This document shows, in pieces, positions 36,675-43,691 of a stretch of 64,000 nucleotides of DNA. Made by a program: the position numbers and the translations under genes. Every line of letters begins with the position of its first letter. Position 1 is the stretch's first letter. The DNA is from Bacteroidales bacterium (lineage in GTDB: Bacteria > Bacteroidota > Bacteroidia > Bacteroidales > UBA932), in NCBI GenBank assembly GCA_017620335.1, contig JAFZQO010000052.1, positions 28,581-92,580 of the forward strand, written 5' to 3'. The notes under the pieces were generated by a model. It saw only the letters and a program-made list of their open reading frames with translations. It had not been told where the DNA came from and did not search any database.

Positions 36675-38603
36675 TTAGTAGAGTTTTAAGAATACTTCAA
36701 GCGCTTGGTATTCAGCCATTCCCAACTGGTCGTACAGCCTGGCCGTGTTCTGGGTCCTCTCCTCGGCGCGCTGCCAGAACTCGCGCGGGTCTTCACCCGG
36801 GAAGGGCACTATATCCTTCTGGGAGAGGTGGCGGAAGATGGCGTGGCGCTTGAGCACGACTTCGTCGGGACTCAGCGGCACCGCCATGTCCACGCGGCCG
36901 GGCTCCCACTCCATCCATGCTCCGCGGTACAGCCAGACGTGGGTGTCCGCGAGCCAGTTCTCTCCCTCCGCACGGAGCTGGTCGAGGGCCTCCAGGGCTG
37001 CCTCGGTGCATACGCGGTGCGTGCCGTGCGGGTCGGCGAGGTCGCCGGCCATGAACACCATGTCGGGCCGGACCCTGCGGATCAGGTCCTTGATGATGTC
37101 CACGTCCGCCTGCGTGCGAGGTTTCTTCTTGATGCCTCCGGACTCGTAGAATGGAAGGTCGAGGAAATGGACGTTCCTGTCGGCGTCCAGTCCGAAGGAG
37201 CGGACCGCGGAGCGGGCCTCGCTCCGGCGTATGGCGCCCTTGAGCTCCAGCAGGGGCCTGGGCTCGGGCTCGCCCGCGACCTTGGAGGCCACCAGGGCCT
37301 TCACCTCGTCGAAGCGGTCGGCCATGCCCAGCTGGAAAGCGGTGTCCATGTGCTGCAGGACCACGTCGTCGTGCACGGCGACGTTGCCTGAGGTCTGGTA
37401 GGCCACGTGCACGTCGTGCCCCTGGGAGACCAGGCGGATGAACGTGCCGCCCATCGAGATCACGTCGTCGTCAGGATGCGGCGAGAAGATCAGGACCGTC
37501 TTGGGGTACGGCAGGGCGCTGACGGGACGGTTCCTGTCGTCCGCGCCTGGCTTGCCGCCGGGCCAGCCGGTGATGGTATGCTGCAGGTCGTTGAAGACGT
37601 CGATGTTGACCTTGTCGAAAGTGCCGTAGTTCTCCAGAAGTTCGCCCAGGGAGTTCTCCAGATAATCCTTCTCGGTGAGCTTGAGGATGGGCTTGCCGAC
37701 GGTCTGGCAGAGCCAGACGACGGCCTTGCGTATGAGTTTGGGGGTCCAGTCGCAGGGGCCTACGAGCCAGGGGGCGACGGTGCGCGTCAGCAGGCTGCCG
37801 CCGGTCGCGTCGGTGAAGAAGCGGATATGGTCGTGGCTCTGGAGCAGCGAGGCCGGGCACGCCGAGGTCATCTCGCCTTCGACCACGGCCCTGATCGCCT
37901 CCGCCTTGTCCTCGCCCCATGCCATCAGCATGATGCGGCCGGCCGTGAGCATCGTGCCGATGCCCATCGTCAGGGCGCTCTCCGGCGTGGAGGCGAAGTC
38001 GTGGTTGAAGTTGCGCGACTGGCGCTTGCGGGACTTGTACGAGAGGCGCACGGTGCGGGTGCGTGTCTTCTCGTTACTGCCGGCTTCGTTGAACCCCACC
38101 TGACCCTCCTCGCCTATGCCTATCACCAGCATGTCGAGATCGCGGGCCTTGCGGTCGAAATCAGCGCAATACGCGGAAACCTCAGCCTGCGGGACGCTCC
38201 CGTCGGGGATGTGGATATTCTCAGGGAGGATGTCGATATGGTCCAGCAGTGCCTTGTGCAGGCGGTAGTTGCGGCTCTGGAGTTCGTTTTCGGAAGTCGG
38301 GTAATACTCGTCTATGGAGAATATCTCCACGTCGCGGAATGAGACCTCGCCGGCCTTGCAGCGGTCCGCCAGCTCCTCATACAGTGTCACGGGAGTGGCT
38401 CCGGTGGTGAGTCCTAGGCGGTACTTCCGTCCTTCGCCGCAGTTCCTTATGGCGTCGACCACGAGGTCCGCCACGGCGTGCGACGCCTGACGCGACTCCG
38501 GGTAGATGTCCGTCCATATCTTCTCGTAGTTGTGGAGTATGCCGGCGGGAAGGTTCCTTTCGACAAGTCCTCCTTCGTACGGAAGGGTGAAGTGTTTTTC
38601 CAT
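36675..38603 (-). CDS. NagB-like domain fused to PIG-L/LmbE deacetylase
   Basis: 642 residues. Residues 1-270 resemble NagB (LGLTTGATPVTLYEEL, SIDEYYP, IGIGEEGQVGFNEAG), but positions equivalent to catalytic Asp141 and His143 are Glu166 and Gln168, while Asp98 and the later Glu remain. Residues about 365-600 are a PIG-L/LmbE N-deacetylase with zinc motif His376-Pro-Asp378-Asp-Asp380 and a later PHGTHR motif. Such fusions occur in Bacteroides near amino-sugar genes. The deacetylase likely works on a GlcNAc derivative; the first domain may be a sugar-phosphate sensor and not a deaminase. First gene of an operon with nagB. No signal peptide, so cytoplasmic. Confidence 0.9.
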   Translation of the reverse strand: MEKHFTLPYEGGLVERNLPAGILHNYEKIWTDIYPESRQASHAVADLVVDAIRNCGEGRKYRLGLTTGATPVTLYEELADRCKAGEVSFRDVEIFSIDEYYPTSENELQSRNYRLHKALLDHIDILPENIHIPDGSVPQAEVSAYCADFDRKARDLDMLVIGIGEEGQVGFNEAGSNEKTRTRTVRLSYKSRKRQSRNFNHDFASTPESALTMGIGTMLTAGRIMLMAWGEDKAEAIRAVVEGEMTSACPASLLQSHDHIRFFTDATGGSLLTRTVAPWLVGPCDWTPKLIRKAVVWLCQTVGKPILKLTEKDYLENSLGELLENYGTFDKVNIDVFNDLQHTITGWPGGKPGADDRNRPVSALPYPKTVLIFSPHPDDDVISMGGTFIRLVSQGHDVHVAYQTSGNVAVHDDVVLQHMDTAFQLGMADRFDEVKALVASKVAGEPEPRPLLELKGAIRRSEARSAVRSFGLDADRNVHFLDLPFYESGGIKKKPRTQADVDIIKDLIRRVRPDMVFMAGDLADPHGTHRVCTEAALEALDQLRAEGENWLADTHVWLYRGAWMEWEPGRVDMAVPLSPDEVVLKRHAIFRHLSQKDIVPFPGEDPREFWQRAEERTQNTARLYDQLGMAEYQALEVFLKLY

Positions 38604-38606
38604 AAA

Positions 38607-38640
38607 ATATTTGCAGAACGGTTATTCGTCCTGCAAATAT
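38607..38640. promoter_or_regulatory. Inverted repeat (operator or leader hairpin) before the NagB-like/LmbE gene
   Basis: Arms ATATTTGCAG (38607-38616) and CTGCAAATAT (38631-38640) are a perfect 10-bp inverted repeat with a 14-base spacer. The right arm overlaps a perfect minus-strand -7 box TATATTTG (plus-strand 38634-38641), and the left arm ends 4 bp before the start codon. A repressor bound here would block the promoter of the amino-sugar catabolic operon. Confidence 0.6.
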
Positions 38641-38707
38641 AATAAGATTCAGCCTTTTTCTATACGGGATTTGCGGAATCCTGCACGCCGATCGCGCACG
38701 TGAAGGG

Positions 38708-40471
38708 CTATTTGTAGCTTTCCTTCACGTAAGTGGAATTGCGCAGGAACAGTGCGCTCTCGCGAAGACCCTTGAGGATGTTCGGAGTGCTGGCGTATTC
38801 CATCTCCACGACATAATCCTTCATTCCGGCCTTGGCGGCGTTGTTGAAAATCGCCTCGAAGCCGACCATTCCGCTCTGGCCTATCTCGTACTTGTCCTTG
38901 ATGTGCAGCACCTCGAAGCGGCCGGGATATTTGTTGAAATACTCCACGGGGCTGGCGCCGCCCATGACGGCCCAGTAAACGTCCATCTCGAAGAAGACAT
39001 TCTCGGGCTTGGTGTTGGCGATATACCCGTCAAGCATCGTTGTGTCGCCGACCTTAGCGAACTCATGGCTGTGGCTGTGGTAGCCGAAACGGATGCCGGC
39101 TTTGTTGCACTTCTCTCCGATGGCATCCAGGTAAGCGGCATAGGTCTTGATCTCGGCCTCGGTCTTGAGGGGGGGAGAATAGGATACTGCCAGATACTTT
39201 ACTCCTGCGGCCTTGTGGGCTGCGATGCACTGGTCCCACCACTTGAGGGCCTCCGTGAAGTTGCCGGAGGCGAGTTCGGACGCGCTGAGGTTGTGGCTGG
39301 TGTGCGAGGAAACGAACTTCAGGCCTGCCTTGTTAAGTTCGGCAGTGAAGGCTGCAGGCTCCAGGCCGGAGAACTTGCCGTCGGCGTAACTGGCGGCCTC
39401 CACGCCGGTGTAGCCCATCTGGGCGAGACGCTTCAGCACATATTCATGGTTCTTGGCGAAGAGTTCCGGAGAGCCGATGAGCGAACGTGCGGAGTACAAC
39501 TGGACGTTCATTTCCTTCTTCGGGGCATCGACCTCCTCGGCAAGCCTGTAACTCACATAGGCGAACTTCTTGCTGTCGGGGCTCCAGGAATTGACATTGA
39601 TTGTGCCCTGGCCGCCGAAGAGCTCCACGAGGACCTTGGGCTCGCCGCCGGTGGCGGGAATCATACGGAGCTGGACGTTGAGGTCGGCGACGTGCGAACC
39701 CGGGTCGATCTCATAGTCGTGATAGGCTATGTACACCACTTTCTTCCCGTCGGGGGAGATGTGCGGGAACCAGGAGTTCATGTCTTCGTCGAAGGTCATC
39801 TGGGTCTGCTCCTTGCCGTTGGCCTTCATGCGCCAAGCCTGCATGCGGCCGGTGCGGACGCTGCAGAACCAGATATATTTGCCATCCATGCTGAACTCGG
39901 GACCGTCGTCCAGGCCGGGGGCGTCGGTCAGGCGGACCTCCTTGCCTCCCTTGGTGGGCATGGCATAGACGTCAGCGTCGGGCGACACGTCACGGAAGGC
40001 GCAGTACACCGCGGTCTTGCCGTTGGGGCTGATACCGTGGAGGTAGCTGGGGCCAAGCGGGGTGATCTTCACCGGTTCGCCGCCCTCGAAGGGAAGGACG
40101 AACACATATGAATTATAGCTTCCCTTGTTGTTGGGATCGTTGCTGCTCAGGCCGATCCACTTGCCGTCGGCGGTGATGACGTGGTCGTTGTTGCACTGGG
40201 TGATGGTGCCGGTGTTCATCTCGATGAGGTCGGTGGACCCGTCGGGGGCTATCTTGCAGAGTTTTCCGCCGGTATTTACCACGAGCCATTTCCCGTCCGG
40301 AGTCCAGTTGGGAGCCTCCACCACGAAGGGGAATTCCTTGATCACTTTGTGGGTGTCGGTCTCGGTGTCGTAGATCTCAAGGTAACTAATCGTACGGTTG
40401 GGATGCTGTGCCATGGCTGTCATAGTGCAGGCCAGAATCAGGGCCATGCATGGGAGAAGTTTGTTTTTCAT
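38708..40471 (-). CDS. Exported TolB-like propeller fused to a sugar isomerase/epimerase TIM barrel
   Basis: 587 residues from MKNKLLPCMALILAC; the signal peptide ends TAMAQ (about 21). Residues 25-310 show PD40/TolB-type propeller blades (EFSMDGKYIWFCSVRTGRMQ, SWFPHISPDGKKVVYIA). Residues about 325-587 are an AP-endonuclease-2/xylose-isomerase-like barrel (MGYTGVEAASYADG, RFGYHSHSHEF, VFFEMDVYWAV, VLHIKDK, YVVEMEY), with metal-ligand Glu, Asp and His in place. Barrels of this family isomerise sugars or cleave 3-keto-glycosides; export implies an extracytoplasmic sugar substrate. The start 28 codons further up is rejected because it lacks a signal peptide. Divergent from the URO-D lipoprotein gene. 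Confidence 0.85.
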   Translation of the reverse strand: MKNKLLPCMALILACTMTAMAQHPNRTISYLEIYDTETDTHKVIKEFPFVVEAPNWTPDGKWLVVNTGGKLCKIAPDGSTDLIEMNTGTITQCNNDHVITADGKWIGLSSNDPNNKGSYNSYVFVLPFEGGEPVKITPLGPSYLHGISPNGKTAVYCAFRDVSPDADVYAMPTKGGKEVRLTDAPGLDDGPEFSMDGKYIWFCSVRTGRMQAWRMKANGKEQTQMTFDEDMNSWFPHISPDGKKVVYIAYHDYEIDPGSHVADLNVQLRMIPATGGEPKVLVELFGGQGTINVNSWSPDSKKFAYVSYRLAEEVDAPKKEMNVQLYSARSLIGSPELFAKNHEYVLKRLAQMGYTGVEAASYADGKFSGLEPAAFTAELNKAGLKFVSSHTSHNLSASELASGNFTEALKWWDQCIAAHKAAGVKYLAVSYSPPLKTEAEIKTYAAYLDAIGEKCNKAGIRFGYHSHSHEFAKVGDTTMLDGYIANTKPENVFFEMDVYWAVMGGASPVEYFNKYPGRFEVLHIKDKYEIGQSGMVGFEAIFNNAAKAGMKDYVVEMEYASTPNILKGLRESALFLRNSTYVKESYK

Positions 40472-40527
40472 ATTCGGTTTTGATTGGTGTACATGCGTAA
40501 AGATACGAATTAATCGGTAAAAATCGC

Positions 40528-40535
40528 TATCTTTG
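40528..40535 (+). promoter_or_regulatory. -7 element upstream of the URO-D-like lipoprotein gene
   Basis: Perfect TATCTTTG, 40 bp before the ATG at 40576. This agrees better with a start at 40576 than at the ATG at 40549. No clear -33 element is present. Confidence 0.35.
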
Positions 40536-40575
40536 GACAAAACGTGCCATGACATACAACCAAAACTGTTTCAAT

Positions 40576-41598
40576 ATGAAAAATTCCAGCAAAACCATCC
40601 GCCTCGCGCTCCTCGCAGGAGCCGCGGCACTGCTGCTCGCTTCCTGCGCGGGCGGCGGCAAGTCCATCCCCGACACAAAGAAAGGCATCATGGACGCCTT
40701 CGTCGCCGGCACGCTCGACCCGTCCTATGCCCCCGCCGCCTTCTTCATCCATTTCCACAATGACCAGAAGGTAGGAGACCCGGCCGTGCAGGCACACCTG
40801 GACTATTTCCACGAATCCGGGATGGACATACTCAAGGTCCAGTTCGAGCAGGGCGCGCCGCGTATCCGCGAGTTCACCGAGGAGGGCATCAGGCTCATCC
40901 CCGAGGATTTCTACAGGCCCACGCTGGAGATCATAGCCAAGCTGCAGGAGGCCGAAGGAGAGAACACTTACGTCCTTCCCACCGTGTACAGCCCCTACCA
41001 GGTGTCGCACAATACCATGGGCGAACCCATGATCATGGCCGCGGCGGTGGAGCAGCCCGAGCTCTACAAGAAGGTGCTGGACTCCTACTGCGCCGCACTA
41101 GTGTGGCTCATCAAGGAGTGCAAGAAGATAGGCATCCAGGGATTCTACATGTGCACGCAGGGAGGCGAGATAATGTTCTACGACATACCGGGCTTCTTCG
41201 ACAACTTCGTGCTCCCCTACGACATGGCCTTCATGGGTGAATGCTGCCGGGACACGAAGATGAACATCCTGCACATCTGCAACTGGGAGGGCCCCTACGA
41301 CGACCTTACCCGCTACAAGGACTACCCCGGACAAATCGTCAACACGCCCGACAACCTCAACGGCGTGCCCTTCACCCTGGCCGACGGTTTCGAACTGTTC
41401 GGACGTCCCATGCTTGGCGGCTTCAACCGCCAGGGAGAGTTCAACACCGTTTCCGCCGAAGAGGCCGCCGCGCTCACGCACAAGATACTTGACGGATCCC
41501 CCAGGGGCCGCGTCATGATAGGCGCCGACTGCACCGTCGGCAACGCCCCGATTGAAAACATAAAGGCTGCCGTAGCCGCCGCGCACGGGCAGATTTAA
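40576..41598 (+). CDS. Lipoprotein with uroporphyrinogen decarboxylase (URO-D/MetE-like) fold
   Basis: 340 residues from MKNSSKTIRLALLAG; lipobox LASC gives Cys24, followed by AGGGKS. The rest resembles the URO-D superfamily barrel: DPSYAPAAFFIHFHND, DILKVQFEQG, YKKVLDSYCAALVWLIKECK, NILHICNWEGPYDDL, GRVMIGADCTVGNAP. Cytoplasmic HemE has no signal peptide, so this is not a heme-pathway enzyme. Related barrels transfer methyl groups or act on small carboxylates. It is the first of three genes (URO-D, retropepsin-TPR, FMN oxidase) spaced 9-14 bp. Its substrate is not known. Confidence 0.8.
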   Translation: MKNSSKTIRLALLAGAAALLLASCAGGGKSIPDTKKGIMDAFVAGTLDPSYAPAAFFIHFHNDQKVGDPAVQAHLDYFHESGMDILKVQFEQGAPRIREFTEEGIRLIPEDFYRPTLEIIAKLQEAEGENTYVLPTVYSPYQVSHNTMGEPMIMAAAVEQPELYKKVLDSYCAALVWLIKECKKIGIQGFYMCTQGGEIMFYDIPGFFDNFVLPYDMAFMGECCRDTKMNILHICNWEGPYDDLTRYKDYPGQIVNTPDNLNGVPFTLADGFELFGRPMLGGFNRQGEFNTVSAEEAAALTHKILDGSPRGRVMIGADCTVGNAPIENIKAAVAAAHGQI

Positions 41599-41612
41599 AT
41601 AATTAACAGTCA

Positions 41613-42632
41613 ATGAGAAAGATCTTCACCACGGGCCTGCTGGCCCTTTTCGCCATCGTTTCGGGAGCCCAGACCGTCATCCCGCTCCACCAGGAATCCG
41701 ACGGCAGGTACACCATGAACGCCTCCGTCAACGGAGTCGGGGTAAGGACTTACTATACGCCCGACAACTGGTACGCCAGCATGTCCACGACGACATACCT
41801 GTTCCTGTATGAGAACGGCTACATTGCCGACGCCGACGTGAACGGCATGACGACGGTGAAGATGCCCAACGGCACCTCGACCAAGGCCGCATCCTTCGTG
41901 ATACGCAACCTCAAGATAGGCAATGTCATAGTGCAGAACCTTCCAGCCTTCGTCGTCACGAAGCAGACGGTGCCCCTGCTGGTCGGGAACTCTGCCTTCG
42001 ACTGCTTCGGGACGGTGTCGCAGGAGGGTTCCCGGCTGATAGTGGACGACCGTTTCGAGGAGGATTTCGAGGTAGCTTCGACTCCAGCTGAAGAGCCTGC
42101 CACAGAGGCCGAGACCGAGGCGGAGGCGCTGGTGAAGACCCTCAAGGCCTATCTGGACATGAAGGAATACGCCCAGGCCGCCGAGTGCTTCGAGACCCTG
42201 CAGGACATGGGCGTGCTGACCATGTACAGCGAGTATCAGTACGCGATGGTGCTGAACATACTCCGGCGCAACGACGACTGCATAGCCCTGACCAAACCCT
42301 GGCTCGAGGAGAATCAGGGCAAGGCCATGACGCTCGACTACTGGATGTACGACGCCTTGGGCGACTGTTATGCCCGCAAGGGCGACAAGACCAACGCCAT
42401 CCGGTATTACGAGGAGGCCGTAGCCGCGTACTGCCGCCTGTTCAACACCACTGAGAAGGAGATCAAGAAGAGCAAATTCAAGGACGAGACACTGGGATAC
42501 ACCCTCTACGACCTGGCCATGCAATATGCCACCAGGGATATCAGCAAGACTTACTACTACGCCTCGCTGGCGGCCAAGAGCGGCAACGCCAACGCCATCG
42601 AGTATTGCAGGAACACTAAAATCAGTTTCTAA
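41613..42632 (+). CDS. Exported retropepsin-like domain with TPR region, catalytic motif lost
   Basis: 339 residues, signal peptide ending VSGAQ (about 20). Residues 20-145 follow the clan-AA aspartic protease pattern of Bacteroidetes proteins (IPLHQESDGRYTMNASVNGVGV at start, VPLLVGNSAFDCFG near the end), but where DTGAS should stand the sequence is TPDNW, so the catalytic Asp is absent. Residues about 165-335 are TPR/Sel1-like helices (AQAAECFETLQDMGV, DALGDCYARKGDKTNAIRYYEEA). It may bind peptides or act as scaffold. It lies between the URO-D lipoprotein and the FMN oxidase genes in one operon. Confidence 0.75.
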   Translation: MRKIFTTGLLALFAIVSGAQTVIPLHQESDGRYTMNASVNGVGVRTYYTPDNWYASMSTTTYLFLYENGYIADADVNGMTTVKMPNGTSTKAASFVIRNLKIGNVIVQNLPAFVVTKQTVPLLVGNSAFDCFGTVSQEGSRLIVDDRFEEDFEVASTPAEEPATEAETEAEALVKTLKAYLDMKEYAQAAECFETLQDMGVLTMYSEYQYAMVLNILRRNDDCIALTKPWLEENQGKAMTLDYWMYDALGDCYARKGDKTNAIRYYEEAVAAYCRLFNTTEKEIKKSKFKDETLGYTLYDLAMQYATRDISKTYYYASLAAKSGNANAIEYCRNTKISF

Positions 42633-42641
42633 AATAAAACC

Positions 42642-43691
42642 ATGAAAGACAACCATTTATCCAGAAGGGACTTCGTCAGGGTATCCACTGCCGGAGTGGC
42701 GGCGATGTCGCTCCCGGCGCTGGCTTCAGCCAGGACGGGCCTCGCGCCGGAGACGCCCGGAGCCGCTCCGCAGCAGCAGGGCGGCGGCGCGGCGCAGAAC
42801 ATCATCCCGGCCTGGAGGCCGGGCGACGCAGATTCCTTCACCCGCTATTACTTCGACTCCCTCATGCTGGAGGCCCGTTACCTGGACTCCGACATCCCAT
42901 CTACTAAATTCGAACTCTTCGGGGAGACCTTCGACACGCCCATCATGACCGCGGCGCTCTCCCACCTCAACAATCCCCAGAACGGCATGATACTCTACGC
43001 CCAGGCGGCGGCTGCCTGCAATGCGGTCCACTGGATGGGCATGGGCGAGGACAAGGAACTGGAGGACATCATCGCCACCGGCGCCAGGACCATCAAGGTC
43101 ATCAAGCCACACGCGGACAACAACGAGGTCTTCCGGCGCATCAAGCACGCGGTTGGTGCCGGATGTTTCGCCGTGGGAATGGACATAGACCATTCTTTCA
43201 ACACCACGGGCGGATACGACGTCGTCCTGGGGCTTCCGATGAAGCCCAAGACGACAGCCGAGATCAGATCCTTCGTAAAAGCTTCCAGCGTGCCGTTCAT
43301 CATCAAGGGAGTGCTGAGTGTCACCGACGCCAAGAAATGCCTGGAGGCCGGCGTGGCCGGCATAGTGGTCTCCCACCACGGCGGCCACGTCCCGTATTCC
43401 TGTCCGCCCCTGATGGTCCTCGAGGACATCGTCGACGCCGTCGGCGGCAAGATGAAGATATTCGTTGACTGCGGCATCGTCAGCGGAATCGACGCCTACA
43501 AAGCCCTGGCGCTCGGCGCCGACGCAGTTTCAGTCGGACGCCACCTGATGCCCATCCTCAGGGAAGGGGCTGACGCCGTAGCCAAGCGCATGAAGGCTAT
43601 GACCGCCGAACTCGCCCGAATCATGGCAGACACCGGAGTCCACAATCTCAGCGAGATGGACCCCACGGTCATACACCGTACCCTCTTCTAG
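42642..43691 (+). CDS. Tat-exported FMN-dependent alpha-hydroxy-acid oxidase-like protein
   Basis: 349 residues. The N-terminus has a twin-arginine signal (LSRRDFVRV, Arg8-Arg9) ending about ALASA (30), so it is folded with FMN before export. The barrel shows PIMTAALSHL, PFIIKGVLSVTDAKKCLEAG (Lys222), SHHGGH (244-249), DCGIVSGIDAYKALALGADAVSVGR. The catalytic His is kept at 246, but the substrate-binding Arg of SNHGxR is His249, and the FMN-phosphate motif DGGxRxG reads DCGIVSG. Substrate therefore probably differs from lactate or glycolate. It is last in the URO-D operon; its stop CTAG is shared with pbpC. Confidence 0.82.
   Translation: MKDNHLSRRDFVRVSTAGVAAMSLPALASARTGLAPETPGAAPQQQGGGAAQNIIPAWRPGDADSFTRYYFDSLMLEARYLDSDIPSTKFELFGETFDTPIMTAALSHLNNPQNGMILYAQAAAACNAVHWMGMGEDKELEDIIATGARTIKVIKPHADNNEVFRRIKHAVGAGCFAVGMDIDHSFNTTGGYDVVLGLPMKPKTTAEIRSFVKASSVPFIIKGVLSVTDAKKCLEAGVAGIVVSHHGGHVPYSCPPLMVLEDIVDAVGGKMKIFVDCGIVSGIDAYKALALGADAVSVGRHLMPILREGADAVAKRMKAMTAELARIMADTGVHNLSEMDPTVIHRTLF

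Noticed and set aside
40576-41598. Annotation as hemE
   Set aside because: The protein has a lipoprotein signal and no heme-biosynthesis neighbours; only the fold is shared.
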